Below are positions 1 to 38,420 of a DNA stretch of 64,000 nucleotides, in pieces. The stretch is taken from the NCBI RefSeq assembly GCF_014839835.1, contig NC_071646.1:5084001-5148000 (forward strand), in the 5' to 3' direction. The DNA is from Dryobates pubescens. Lineage: Eukaryota; Chordata; Aves; Piciformes; Picidae. Each line of letters starts with the position of its first letter. Position 1 is the stretch's first letter. Under the pieces are notes generated by a model. It did not search any database, was not told where the DNA came from, and was given only the letters and a program-made list of their open reading frames with translations. The position numbers and the translations under genes were made by a program.

Positions 1-92
1 CTGGGGAGGATACCACTATATTTTTACTGGGATTTAGTTGTGGCTTAGAAAGGTACTGAGGAAGAAATAATGGGCAGGCACCATGTTATGTC

Positions 93-205
93 GTAGAATC
101 ATAGAATCATTTTGGTTGGAAGAGACTTTTCAGATCATCAAGTCCAACTGTTAACCCAGCACCGCCAGGTCACCACTAAACCATGTCCCTCAGCAACATG
201 TCTGC
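93..205 (-). mobile_element. CR1 LINE 3' fragment
   Basis: Begins TAGAATCATAGAATCAT and continues GGTTGGAAGAGACTT, the CR1 3' end on the minus strand. Confidence 0.85.
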
Positions 206-294
206 TGGTGCAGACAATATCAATGTCAGCAAAGTGCTGAAGAGTAATAATGAAATGTTTTCTTTGAAGCTTCATTTCATTCTTCTCCTATGAG

Positions 295-650
295 GCCAGG
301 CTCAGAGAGTTAGGATTGTTCAGCCAGGAGAAGAGAAGGCTCCATTTTCAGGGTTTAAAGGGGATGAGAAGAAAGCTGGGGACAGACTTTTAAGCAGGAC
401 CTATTGTGACAGGACAAGAGGTGATGGTTTGAAAATAAAAGAGGCAGATTCAGATTGCAGAGAAGGGAGAAATGTTTGACACTGAGGGTGGTGAGACAGT
501 GGTCTAGGTTGCCGAAGAGGTGGAAGATGCCCCGTGCCTGGCACCATTGCAGGTCAGGTTGGTTGGGGCTGTGAGTAGCCTGTACTAGTTGCAGATTGGA
601 CTGGATGAGTTTGAAAGGTCCCTTCCCACCCAAGCCAGTCTGTGACACAG
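295..650 (+). mobile_element. CR1 LINE 3' fragment
   Basis: GTTCAGCCAGGAGAAGAGAAGG through GATTGGACTGGATGAG; diverged CR1 3' UTR. Confidence 0.85.
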
Positions 651-1423
651 ACACATCTGAGAAAAATGGAAGTGCCTGCCTGTCACCTGTTGGAATGCAG
701 CAGATTGGTTTAATTAGCGACCAAGAAATATATCAGAAGTGCTAAGTTAGGACATTAAAACTTCTACAGCATTTCAGAAAGCAAGGGCAACTAATTTGCA
801 AGAATTAGCTACAAAATTAGGAATGACCCATTGCAACACTTTGGGCATGGGTGGGTAGTGCATCTACCTGAAAATGCTCAGAAGCAATAACCAAAAAGTT
901 GCTTTTTGTTCAGAACAACAGAATTCCTGGAGGCATCAGGCAGGCTGCCTATTTTGAGAACAGAAAAAGTCAAGAAGAGGCTCAAAGGCTGATAAAAATC
1001 CCCAGAACTGCAGCTTAACTGTACCCTTCTCCTCTCTCCACACATCCCAATTCCCTACCAGCTGTAATTCCAGGATTGCTGGTATAGTTCCATCTCTTCT
1101 TCCACCAGCTTTGGTGCTGGCAATCCGATAGAAGGGATGAACAATACTGCTGGAGAGAGCTTGGCTCTGCTTGATTCCAGGCTGAGCCTGAGCTATCTGC
1201 TATTGGCTCTTCAGGAGAAGTTTGTTGTCAGAAGGATTTGCAGAGAAAAAGTCTTAATTCTTCTCCAAGAGCAAACTTCTTTCCTGAAATGGACCCAAAC
1301 ATTACTGTAAGCCAAGGGTGGCTGATCTGCTGAGCCAGTCAAGTGTGGTTCCCATGCCAAGGTGATGTCATGAGAGCAGTGAGAGGCCATGCTGGCGTGG
1401 GAGATCAGGACACGCCAAGTCCC

Positions 1424-1580
1424 CAGCTGCCAAGGACAGGACCTAGCAGAGGCTGCCAAAGTGGACATCACTGAGCTGCCAAAGACATCAGTGAGAAAGG
1501 GCTGCTGAAGAGGACATCACCAAGCTGCTGAGGACATGAGCTAGCAGGGGCTGCCAAAGTGGACACCACCAAGCCATCAT
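1424..1580. repeat. Imperfect ~97-bp tandem duplication
   Basis: A segment with CTAGCAGAGGCTGCCAAAG near 1443 recurs near 1540 with few changes, with shorter GCTGCCAA/GGACATCAC echoes between. Origin unknown; it could belong to an old dispersed repeat extending to about 1700, where ATTAAACAGAG occurs. Confidence 0.6.
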
Positions 1581-2365
1581 GGGTTCCATCTGCACTCCAA
1601 GCATCTCACAGCAGACCCTGGGGAACCACTGTCACTTCTTGCCTGGTGGCTGCTCCCAACCCTCCCCACCACATCCATTAAACAGAGATTGCTGAATCTC
1701 CACTCTTTGAAGTTTTTAGTTCAGGGAAGAGTCCAAGGTCAATATCCTTGTACAGACTATCCTGGACAATGCCAAGATAAGAGCCTTAATCAAGCTGTTC
1801 CATGAGCAGCAGAACCCTTATTCTGCTGCAGATGTGGAAAGGTTTTTGCCTTCATTCTCACATCCTTCAGCTCTAAGACCCCTGCCTGGCAGTATCCATG
1901 TGATGATGAGCCAAGGCAGGGTTCTTTCCTAGGTGGGGCAATTACTGGAATCTTCTACTCAGCACAAGGGCTTTTCCTGGAACTTGCAGCCGTCAGCCCA
2001 GCTCAAACTTGGCTGAGACACACAGTGAGCTTAAAAATTATTGCAGAGTACTGACAGAAAGAGCATGTGCATGAACCTCAGTTCTCCAGGAAACCAAGCT
2101 CACACTGTCCTCCTCTTCCCCCATCAGCCCCATGGGAGCTGGTGCAGTAACCTCTGGTTTTGCTGTGCCCTGGCAGGGTCCTGGCTCTGTTGGAGAAATG
2201 GAAACAATTTAAAAACAAAGCCAACAAATTCAGCTTGATGCCTCTGCAGCCTGCAAACAGAGATGCCTTTCCCCAAACAGGAACACACAGCTCAGAGAGA
2301 CAAATTGGATTATTGATCCCTTTGGAAAAGGGCAAATACCTGAGAAAAAAGGAGAATTCAGAGAG

Positions 2366-2560
2366 CATGGTGGGGATTGGAAGGGACATCTGGAGATCAT
2401 CCTGTCCAACCTCCCTTGCTAAATCAGGGATGCCCATAGCAGCTTGCCCAGGATCACAACATCTAGGTGGGTTTGGAACCTATCCAGAGAACACTTCACA
2501 ACCTCTCTGGGCAGCCTGCTCCCAGCCTCCAGCCCCCTCACACCAAAGCAGATTTTAGTG
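2366..2560 (-). mobile_element. CR1 LINE 3' fragment
   Basis: GGTGGGGATTGGAAGGGACA through CTCTCTGGGCAGCCTGCTCC, minus orientation. Confidence 0.85.
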
Positions 2561-2652
2561 TATTTTTCACTGAATTCCTACAATCTCAAAGTATGAGGAA
2601 AAAGGCCAACACCATCTACAGAATTAAGAGCTGCTGGTTTAAAGGATGATTT

Positions 2653-2670
2653 CCATCCTTTAAAGGATGG
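2653..2670. repeat. 18-bp perfect palindrome
   Basis: CCATCCTTTAAAGGATGG, preceded at 2639-2648 by another TTTAAAGGAT copy, so alternative hairpins are possible. Confidence 0.9.
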
Positions 2671-3019
2671 AAGTTCAGCATGGGCAATGTTTGATACCAT
2701 TTGTACCATTGCAAGGAAAAGAAGACTGCAGAGAAGTAGATGGTTACAGTCTGTTTTGCAGGCTGGTTTGCAGCAAGGAATTCATCCTCTCACATCTCTT
2801 CCCTCCACCATCATTCTGTGTAGTATCAAACAGTCTATTTTCATGTAGAGATATAACATTTTTTTAGTGTTTTTGAGTAGGTATCTAATGTTTCCAAAAT
2901 CTTACCTGAAAATTTCCATTTCCTGCCATTTTGTGAGTGAAGCCTTCAACTGGTCAGATGCACATCATGAAGATTTTAATGTAAAGGACAAAAAATCGAT
3001 GGATTGCCATGAACCATCC

Positions 3020-3140
3020 ATAGAGGTGGTTACAGCTGCAGAGATATGGTTCTGAGGCACATGGTTTAAGCATCAGACTTGGTAGAGCTAGAGAATTGAT
3101 GATCTTAAAGGTTTTTTTCCAACTGAAATGATTCTATGAG
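3020..3140 (+). mobile_element. CR1 LINE 3' end
   Basis: CATGGTTTAAGCATCAGAC through CCAACTGAAATGATTCTATG. Confidence 0.75.
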
Positions 3141-3539
3141 TTGCCATAAAGGGGAGGAAGGGAAGGAATTGCCAATTGACCTAAGAGACCAGAGCTCCAC
3201 AAACCCTCTCATTATGCTAATGTGAAGAACCTTCTCACAGGTAAACAGCATTTTAATAAGCCAGCTTCTGAAGAAATGAAGAATGTAAACCTATCAGCAG
3301 TTCAGTCACAGCAAGAAACTGCATGGAGAAGACCACGGAGAAGCCCAGGAGCCAAATCCATGATTCATAGTAACATGCTGGGGGGAAATGTGAAGCAGCT
3401 TGCACTGGTCCTTTGCTTTGCATAGGAGTCACCTCCATGACACTCCAGCCAGCTCCTCTGCACTGGTTCCTGTGATAGCTCCTTGTCCTCAGGGGTACAA
3501 AGGACCTCAAAGCTGAGACTTGACCGAGAGGACTGTCAA

Positions 3540-3615
3540 AACCAGACTCCACAACCTCTCTGGGCACCCTGCTCCAGTGCTTCATTACTGTAAGTAAAAC
3601 CATCATGAGTTCTTT
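3540..3615 (-). mobile_element. Short CR1 fragment
   Basis: CTCCACAACCTCTCTGGGCA and CCTGCTCCAGTG, minus orientation. Confidence 0.6.
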
Positions 3616-3749
3616 CTGAACCTCCCCAAGGAGAAGCTGAAAAGACTCAGATAACCTAAGCTATGTGCAATGTGTTTTACATCTCCATCTCTGCAGTGGT
3701 TTTGCACAGCCTCACACTCAGCAGGCACAGAAGCTTGGCAGTGCTGGGT

Positions 3750-3815
3750 CAGCAGCTGAACTTGATGTTCTTAAAGGTCTTTTCCAACCTAAACGATTCC
3801 GTGATCCTGGGATTC
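3750..3815 (+). mobile_element. Short CR1 3' end
   Basis: GATGTTCTTAAAGGTCTTTT then CCAACCTAAACGATTCCGTG. Confidence 0.7.
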
Positions 3816-4607
3816 TAAGCCTTGTGGCTATGGTTAGCTCCCTGCAGGCACTGCAAAGCTGCACAGGCACTGGCATTCCACAGATCCAGCTGGCACATAG
3901 CATGGATCCTCCATAGGCAGCCCCAAGCCTTTGCATTCCATTTGGATGAATCGCAAATACTCCGTGTGCCATTCCTATGATAGCTTGGACTGGAGAGTCC
4001 AAAGTGCTGAATGCACCCATTACATGACCTCATTAACACCACAGTAAAACAGGAGATGGAATTTGGATTCCTCCTGTTCTGATCTAGAAGAAGAGAAAAA
4101 AATCCAAACCCACTACATCTTGGGGAGCAAAACCAGCCAAACCTATCCCACCTCCCCCAGGACAGTCAAATGCTTCCTGAACAAAAGGATGCAAGCAGGA
4201 CTTGACCTACAGGATTTATTTTCTGTATGGGTTTGGATCAGTATTTCCAGTAGATAAACTCTGACCAACCCCACATCCTGGGCTGCTCCTTCCCTTTTTT
4301 CTTTTTTATACCCTGGCAATGTTGATGATTTGCTACTTACAAACTAAGTATCTTCCCAAAGCTTCTGGCAGCCTTGGACAGTCGCTGTGGGCACTGACCC
4401 CAGTGAACCTTACAGAGCTGAGTCCTTCTCCATCACTTTATTGTCCAAGCTGGTCACATGCTGGGCTGACAAGGGGATACAAAATGGAGAACAAAAAGAT
4501 GAGATAGGGAAGTGGAAAAGAAACAGGGGAAAGGATATGAGGAAGGAAGGTAGGCATGGGTCTTAAATGATGAGTTGGGGGAGGGAATAAAGAGATTTCC
4601 TTATTGA

Positions 4608-5250
4608 CCTGGTTTTGCTGGGACAGAATCCCAGGCCAGCCATGGGCTGCAGGCCATTAACTGTTTGGAGTCAGCCAGGACAACTGACCCCAGTTGGCTA
4701 GAGTTGTATCTCATACCAGGAATGTCATAAGGAGGGGAGATTTAGACTGGATATTAGGAAGAAATTCTTTACAAGTGAGAGTAGTGAGACACTGGAACAG
4801 GTCACCCAGGGAGGCTGTAGATGCCCCTTCCCTGGAGGTATTCAAGGACAGGTTGGATAGAGCACTGAGCAACCTGTGCTGGTGGGAGGTGTCCCTGCCC
4901 ATGGCAGGGGTGTTGGAACTTGATGATGTTTAAGGTCCCTTCCAAGCCAAACCATTCTATGAATCTATGCTCAGTATAAAGGGGGAAGTTTGCTGAGGAG
5001 GGGGGAGTCTCCTGCTTAGGCTCCTGCTTTTGCTTGGACTCCTCCTGACCCTGCATCTGTCCCTTCTCCTGTTCCACAGGAGTGCTCTCCCATTTGTGTG
5101 CCTGCTCCAGTTTGCTGGGCTGAGTATAATTTTATACATTTTATGCTGGCATTGGGTTCAGTTTTGCTGTCTCATTAGATCTGTTTTCATTTTAACCCAT
5201 AGACCTTCTCTCCTTTTCCCAATCTGCCTTCTCTGCTGGGAGATAGAGAC
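4608..5250 (+). mobile_element. Solo LTR of an avian endogenous retrovirus, broken and split by CR1
   Basis: Fossil LTR, probably of the ERVL-like avian group. Its left part has the CCTGGTTTTGCTGGGACAG start and CAGCCAGGACAACTGACCCC; the right part has GCTCAGTATAAAG (TATA region), a T-rich U5-like part and CATTTTAACCCATAGACC. A CR1 3' end (4715-4970) is inserted between the parts. No internal retroviral genes accompany it. It is diverged, hence old, and older than the CR1 insertion. Confidence 0.65.
4715..4970 (+). mobile_element. CR1 LINE 3' end inserted in the LTR
   Basis: GGGGAGATTTAGACTGGATA through AAACCATTCTATGAATCTAT. It sits between the two parts of the solo LTR. Confidence 0.9.
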
Positions 5251-6912
5251 TTGTTCTATCAGGTGATAGAACAACTGCTAGAGTTTAACCTGAGGTATGA
5301 GCTAAATGTGGCCACTTATGAAGCATCAAGTGCAGTGAAAAACTTTCCAACATTAGCCATGACCTTAAGAGTAAAAGTCTCCTACTGATCTCTGGGCAAG
5401 ACATTTTATTGTACCAGGTGCTTCTGGGTGGACAGTCTGTAGATCTCCTGCCATAATTAGACACAACTCCACCCTTTCCATCAAATAGTTTGTTTCTCTT
5501 GCTCAGAACTTCATCTAATCTCCTTCCATTGTTTACTTTTAATACATAAAAAAGACAGCTCTGGAGCAGAAGGCTATTGCACAATCTAAAGGATCTTACT
5601 TTTAATGAAATTAATCTTGATGACAAGTCTTGGTGGTGAATGAAAGCTAGAAAACACAATAGCAGCTCAAATTATGACTCCATTTGCCTTCACTTATCAC
5701 CAGGAAATTGCTATCCAGCAGCCTCAGTTAGATGTGACCCATCGTTTGAGGCTGCAGTCCCACACATAGCTGAGCTGATGTAAGAGCTGGTTACACAGAA
5801 AGAGAGAGGGCTGGCTCCTGCTTCCCATTCCCTGTGTGGTCCTGTCCCTTCTGGCAGCAGCAGCAGCTGCTAGATTAGCTCACCACACCTTGAGGAACCT
5901 CACCCAGAGCTAGGCTCCACTCTCAAACCCTGCCATGGTCTCGAACAACAGTTTAAGTTTCAGCAGAGCTTCAGTGGACATGCTGAAACAAAGCCCAGGT
6001 AAATGATGAATCAGAGACTTTGTGTTTGCTTTCTTAGGAGGACTCTGCAGAGCAGACACAGCTATAACCACCGACAGTCCACTCTGGAGCCAAAAGGAGA
6101 TTCAGAAAGAAAACAGAGCTACTGAGAGTCAAAGAAAACTGATGAATGGGCTTCATGGGTTTTATCCTGTTTGCCTTGCTGGAACAACATCAGGAATACT
6201 CTTGTGCTGCCAACAAAGATTGCCTTCTGGTGAGCCTGGAGGGCTCTTCAGGCAGAAGAGATGTGTCTCCTCCCAGTATGATGCCCAAAAGAGGATTCTG
6301 GCAGATGGAAAAATGAGGCTGTGGAAGCATTTATGTTTTATCAGTACCGTAGCTTGACCTCTTCTCCTCAAAGAACACAGGAACATAGCTCCAACGCATT
6401 TCGGTTAGGCTCAGTTTTACCATTATGCAACTTTCCATGTCCCCAGCTACAAGAGAACAGAAGCAGCTCTCAAAATTGAAGAAATAAAAGTATTGAAATG
6501 CACAAATGGGGCGGGGGGGTGGGGAAGGGGGCAGAAATCAAAGGCCAGTGTTTGACAGCTGGGCTGAGGGAACTGCTGGAGGGAACTCCAGCTTTTGGCA
6601 GTTTCTTACAGGGCAAACGTCCCTCACAGCATCACAGGCCTGAGGGGAACAGACACCTCTGCAGATTGCAAGCAGCAGCTTTGGCCCTGCAGCACTGACC
6701 TGCTCCTGCTTTAGGTGCAGTTGTGACCTTTTCCCTCTGAGCGCACCCTAAGGAAGGCCTCAGACAGGCCTCTATGCCAGCACGGCAGCGAGTCTCCGAC
6801 GCCAGTTTATTTCCAGGGGAAACATCGGCACCCTTCAAACCCAAGCGGGTGCACTGCCCTGTCCCTGTCCCCGTCCCCATCGTCGCCCCCGCCCCTGTCG
6901 CGGCCGGGCCGC

Positions 6913-6922
6913 TCTCGCGAGA
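6913..6922. promoter_or_regulatory. TCTCGCGAGA promoter element, copy 1
   Basis: Perfect 10-bp palindrome TCTCGCGAGA, flanked by C and G to make a 12-bp palindrome. This element is known from CpG-island promoters of housekeeping genes and is bound by BANP (and reported for ZBTB33/Kaiso when methylated). Its place at the upstream edge of the MAPK14 island fits a promoter role. Confidence 0.75.
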
Positions 6923-6973
6923 GGCCGCCGCGCTGGTTCCATATTGGGTCATCTGCGCCCTCGGCGCCTCAGC

Positions 6974-6983
6974 TCTCGCGAGA
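6974..6983. promoter_or_regulatory. TCTCGCGAGA promoter element, copy 2
   Basis: Second perfect TCTCGCGAGA, 61 bp after the first, again extended by C and G on the flanks. Two exact copies in a 71-bp stretch are unlikely by chance in DNA of this size. Confidence 0.75.
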
Positions 6984-7442
6984 GTTGTCGTGACGAGCGA
7001 CAGGGCTGTGCTGTCGCGGCTGCGGGGGGTGTGTGTGTGCGTCGGGGCGCTCTTTCCCCGGGCAGGACGGGAGGCGTCGCCTGCGCTGTGCTCTGCCTGC
7101 ATAGGGGAGGTCCTCGGCCCCCAGCCCTTCTCCGCCCCGGCTGTTGCCGCCTGGCCGAGCCCCGCCGTCCCTTCACCTCGCCTCAACCTCCCGTGGCTGT
7201 CCCGCCTCTCGCCATCAAGGGGACGGACGGAGGGAACCCGGAGAGAGACTGAGGGAGCCGGGAGGGAAGCAGGGAAAGGAGGGGTAAAGGCGGTGACAGG
7301 AGCCGCAGCGCCCCGCTGACCCCGCGGCCGCCCCTGAAGTGAGGGGAAGGCAGGAGCGGGGAGCGCCAGCGGTAGCGGCGGCCAACGGGCGGCGGCGGCA
7401 GAGGAGGGCGTTGCTGCTGCAGGGCCGCCCCCGCCCGCCTGA

Positions 7443-34246
<26,804 letters not shown>

Positions 34247-36168
34247 GGAGCTGCTCTCTTCTGTTTGTCCCACGTCACTGTGAGGGGAAGGCCTTTTCCG
34301 AGGGACTCTCCGATTATCGTTCAAGTGCCTCGTCACAATATTCTCCTTGGTGGAGGGGTTTTGTGTGTGTTGAATTGGGGAGGGAGGGGGGAGGGAAGAA
34401 AAGCCGACTCTGTGTAAACATGCTGCATGCTCTCGTGTTCTGTGTACAGCCTGGGGCAAGCCCCCGGAGACCTGCTCTGGCCTCTCCTCCGTCCTCCCAG
34501 TGCTCAGAGCTTGCAGTGCTGGGGCAAGGCAGGGAAGCTGATGCTGAAAGTTTGGTTACAATCGTTGCCATTTTATCAATTCTACAATTAAGTAACCTCC
34601 AAGTAATGGAAGTTGTTTGCTAGGCATAGAGAGTCCTCTGTTATCTTCAGGACTGAAGGTGGGGATGAGGGATGTCTTTGTTCAGTGCCAGGGGATTGAT
34701 CTATGCCCAGATCTTCCTGGTGCAGCAGGGTACAGGCCTTCTAATGTCTGATTCCTGGAACATGGAAAGGTTTGGTTTGAAACTGTAAATATGTTTGTGC
34801 CTTAATGAATGGGGAGAGAGGGGATGGAAGACTGGAGTGGAAATCTCTGACCCACTGCTTTTTAGGGTGAAGGCTCCCAGATAGCCAGGCATGAACTCCA
34901 TGTAATCAGGAAATAACTTCCAGAGGCAACAGCTTCTATCCCTGGATTGGGTATTCCTGTATTTTTGCCTCTTCCTTTCTGCTTGTTCTGAGGCTTCCCA
35001 GCATTAGCTCCCAGGAGACAGAGGCTGGAGTTGATTCTCGCCGTTGTTCCCTAGAGGTGGGGTGTGTTTGCATGTCGTAGCTGTACCTGCATGTGGAGCT
35101 GCTCGACCTTCGTCCTTCCTGTTTTGGGGATGGCGCTGGGGCAGTTTAACCATCAGTGAAGTGTTCCACTGAGTACCTCAGCCAGTGCCATGAAATCACA
35201 GCATCCTTCCTCTCGTGCTGCAGCTCATTGTCAACTCCCGGCCACTCTGGAGGCTTTGGCAAGGACAGGACAAACCGACAGGGTACAGAAACATGCACCT
35301 TGTGTTCTGACTTCCTGGTTTCCCAGGAGGAGTGCTTGGGATGAGGGGGTTCTTGTGAGATCAGATGTAAAGGATGATCTTCAAAGACAAAACCAGGGCA
35401 GCTTGGGCCAGAACTTAAGTTATTTCCTGAAATGAATTTTTATAGAAGCCTTGGAATCCAAAGCAAAAAAAATCAGCATGCATAAACCCACAATCTCCCT
35501 TTCACTGTCTATAGCTATAAATAGAAATATTTATATATATATATATAAAAAACATTTACTAGAGGTTGGGTTGGTTTTTGGTTTTTTCCCCTCTCAGATC
35601 TAAGAGCTTCTGGGCTGGTTTTTAGCAGGTTCATCCCTGCCAGAGGGAACAGGAGAAGGGAGTATGTTCGAGTGCAGACATGGCTCAGGTCTTTTGGATT
35701 TTACAGAACTCTGCCTGAGTGAAATGCCCAGAGTCAGACACTGGCAGGAGGGAGGTTTCTCAGCATGTTTGAGGCCTAGAGCTGGATCTGGGAAGCTCCA
35801 GAGCCCCATTTAGGGACTGTGAAGGAGATGTTTTAGGTGCTGTTTGTTGCAGGACCACACAGCTGTGTGTGAGGAGAAAGGCTGGAGCAGTGGTCTGTAT
35901 TCTCGTTACCCATGGGATGGAGAGAAACCATTTGTGGTGGTTTTGCCCTGTGTTTGAAGAGACAGCACAGAGGGCTGGGATGTGAATGACAAAGCCATCC
36001 ATTAACTCTCTAGGCTACTTCCCAGTGATCTCTGCAGGTCCAGCGCTTGCTCAAGGGTCTGGGGTGAGGTGAAGGGAGCGGATAGTTCATCAAACTCTCC
36101 TCAGCCCAAACACAACCCTCCCTTTTCTGCTGGCCCAGCAGTTCAGGCATCCAAATGGAAGTGTAGAT

Positions 36169-36174
36169 AATAAA
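36169..36174 (+). terminator. Possible proximal poly(A) signal of MAPK14
   Basis: AATAAA in AGATAATAAACTG, about 350 bp before the distal signal. The following 40 bp are T-rich in part. Use would remove the TG repeat from the mRNA. Confidence 0.45.
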
Positions 36175-36279
36175 CTGTAAACTTCCAGCCAGATTATTTT
36201 TTATCAGCCAGTTTCTGTGTAGATGCTACAGTGTGATTTCCTGCGGAAATACTGCTCAAGATTTTTAAGAGTATCGATG

Positions 36280-36311
<32 letters not shown>
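36280..36311. repeat. (TG)n microsatellite in MAPK14 3' UTR
   Basis: About sixteen TG units, followed after a short break by a second short TG run to about 36328. Likely length-polymorphic. Confidence 0.9.
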
Positions 36312-36313
<2 letters not shown>

Positions 36314-36521
36314 CTGTCTGTGTGTGTGAGAGTGGGAATGTCCCACTGGAGCCTGTGCCAGAGCAGGAGCCCTCGTGGCCCGCACTCCCCACCCGCAGTC
36401 TGACGCTGCCCAGCTGCCCAAGCAGGAGGATGCACTGCGGAGAGCTGCGATTTGGTTTCTACCCATGAATTTTGCTGTCATTGGTTCTGCCGGATGAGAT
36501 GTCACGATACCACTGGTTACA

Positions 36522-36527
36522 AATAAA
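36522..36527 (+). terminator. MAPK14 distal poly(A) signal
   Basis: AATAAA in CAAATAAAACC, about 2.28 kb past the stop. CR1-rich spacer begins about 250 bp later, so this is the likely main 3' end. Confidence 0.7.
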
Positions 36528-36775
36528 ACCTATTTTTCAGATGTACTGCACTGATGATGCTTCCAAACCTCCTGGGGGGGGGGGCAGGGTTGGGCTTTAG
36601 CATGATGGGAATTTCTCCCTTGTGATGGTTGGGGTGATGGTAGCAAGCCTGTGAGATTCATTGTTATTTATTTCTGTTCCCTGCTGACACTGCCCTCCTG
36701 CCCATATTTGTCCCAAAACCAGCTTGGGCTCTGACCAGTTGTGCTGGACACAGAAGAAACACTTTTATTAGTCAG

Positions 36776-36895
36776 AGAATCATAGAACTGTTTCAATTGG
36801 AGTCCAACTGTCAGCCCAACACCACCACTGAACCATGTCCTCAAGGGCCATGTCCACACATTTCTTGAACATCTCCAGGGATGGTGAGGCATTAA
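36776..36895 (-). mobile_element. CR1 LINE 3' end
   Basis: GAGAATCATAGAACTGTTTC through CATCTCCAGGGATGGTGAGG. Confidence 0.85.
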
Positions 36896-36967
36896 AAGAG
36901 GTGGAGTCACCATTCTCCACTGAGTCCTGGGAACACTGCTTGTGATCAGACAACAACTGGATCCAAA

Positions 36968-37440
36968 ATCATAGAAAGATAGAAGGCTAGGGGTTGGAAA
37001 GGGCCTCCAGAGATCATCCAAGCCAACCACCCCACCCCCCCCCCCCTGCCAGAGCAGCATCACCCAGGGCAGGTCACCCAGGAAACCATACAGGCAGGTT
37101 TTGAAGATTTCTGGAGAAGGGAACTCCACAACCTCTCTGGGCAGCCTCTTCCAGGGCTCCAGCACCCTCACAGTAAAATTTCTGTTCTCATGTTAAGGTG
37201 AAATTTCCTGTGACTAGATTAATGTCCCTTGCCCTATCCTTCAGTACCAGTGGCTCCAACCTCCTGACAGCCACCCATTTGCTTCCTCTGAGCTGGTCTG
37301 GCAATTTTATGTTGGGGGGGGGGTAATTTCAACCCACCACACCTTCAGATATTCATAAACAATTATAAGGTCACCTCTCAGCCTTCTGTTCTCCACACCA
37401 CATAGCCCCAGGTGTCTCAGTCTTTCTTTGTAAGAGATGC
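36968..37440 (-). mobile_element. CR1 LINE 3' fragment
   Basis: ATCATAGAAAGATAGAAGGC through CCCAGGTGTCTCAGTCTTTC, with a C run at 37034-37047 inside it. Confidence 0.85.
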
Positions 37441-37946
37441 TGCAGAATGTGCTCATCTAAAATGCTAAAATCAGAATTTAATGGGGGGGGGGCAGGGGGG
37501 GAGGGGGAGTACTGCACCTACAACATGAAGTTACTTAAGTCAAGGTTTCCTCTTCAGCTGGAATCAGTCACTTGGATTATTTCATCTTTCTACAGCCACG
37601 ACATGCCCAAGACATGCAGGACTCTGTCGTGTGCCCATCACCTGCTGTGCACACGTGGTTGAGCAAGAGCTGTGCTCATGAAATGACAAAGGAGTTACAG
37701 GTTTGCTGATGTTCCAGTAGCTTTGCTGTTACTGCTCTTGCTCACAGGTGTATTTATAGCTCTAGCCACTGGCAGGTTGTTTCCTGACTTGTCTGGTGCT
37801 GTAGACAGGGCTTGGCACGTTCATATGTGAGTGTGGTTAGAGATCTGCCCTGGCACCGTGTCCCTGGTTTGTATTTTATGAAGCAGCAGCTCTTGCCAGG
37901 GCTGTTCGTAGAATGGAAGGAGCAGCACTAATAACTATGGGCAACA

Positions 37947-38420
37947 CAGAATCCCAGCATGGAAGGCGGTGGAAGGGACCTCTGGACATCACCCAGCCCA
38001 ACTCCCCTGCTAAAGCAGGGCACCAACAGCAGCTTGCCCAGGGTCATAACGGCCAGCTGGGTTTGGAAGCTCTCCACAGAAGGAGACTCCACAACCTCTC
38101 TGGGCAGCCTGCTCCAGGTCTCCAGCACCCTCACACCAAAGTTTCTCCTCCTGTTCAGATGGAACCTTGTGGGTTCCAGTTTGTGCCCATTGCCCTTTGT
38201 CCTGTCTCTGGGCACCAGTGACAAGACTTTGACCCCATCCTCTTGCTCCCTGCCCTTTAGTTGTTGCTGAGCATTGCTCAGATGACCACTGGGGCTGCTC
38301 TTCTCCAGGCTCAACAGCCCCAGGGCTCTCAGCCTCACAGAGATGCTCCAATCCCCTCCACATCTTTCTAGCCTTGCTGGACTCTCCCCAGTAGTTCCCT
38401 GTCTCTCTGCAGGTAAAATG
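37947..38420 (-). mobile_element. CR1 LINE 3' fragment
   Basis: CAGAATCCCAGCATGGAAGG through GGACTCTCCCCAGTAGTTCC. It is close in sequence to the copy at 54752. Confidence 0.92.

Larger units (their letters stand above)
1..6839. other. Intergenic DNA upstream of MAPK14
   Basis: No exon of a neighbouring gene is recognisable on either strand. It holds CR1 pieces, an interrupted solo LTR (4608-5250), a local duplication near 1.42-1.58 kb and AT-rich single-copy sequence. In human, SLC26A8 lies head-to-head with MAPK14, but no first exon of it is apparent here. Confidence 0.7.
34247..36545 (+). other. MAPK14: MAPK14 3' UTR
   Basis: About 2.3 kb from the stop codon to just past the distal AATAAA at 36522. 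It is free of CR1, unlike nearly all surrounding noncoding DNA, which supports its being transcribed and constrained. It holds a TA-rich run near 35526-35548 and a TG microsatellite near 36280. An earlier AATAAA at 36169-36174 could give a shorter transcript. Confidence 0.8.

Noticed and set aside
1-6839. Search for a head-to-head SLC26A8 first exon, as in human
   Set aside because: No conserved coding exon or second start region seen on the minus strand before the MAPK14 island; the gene may be absent or beyond the window.
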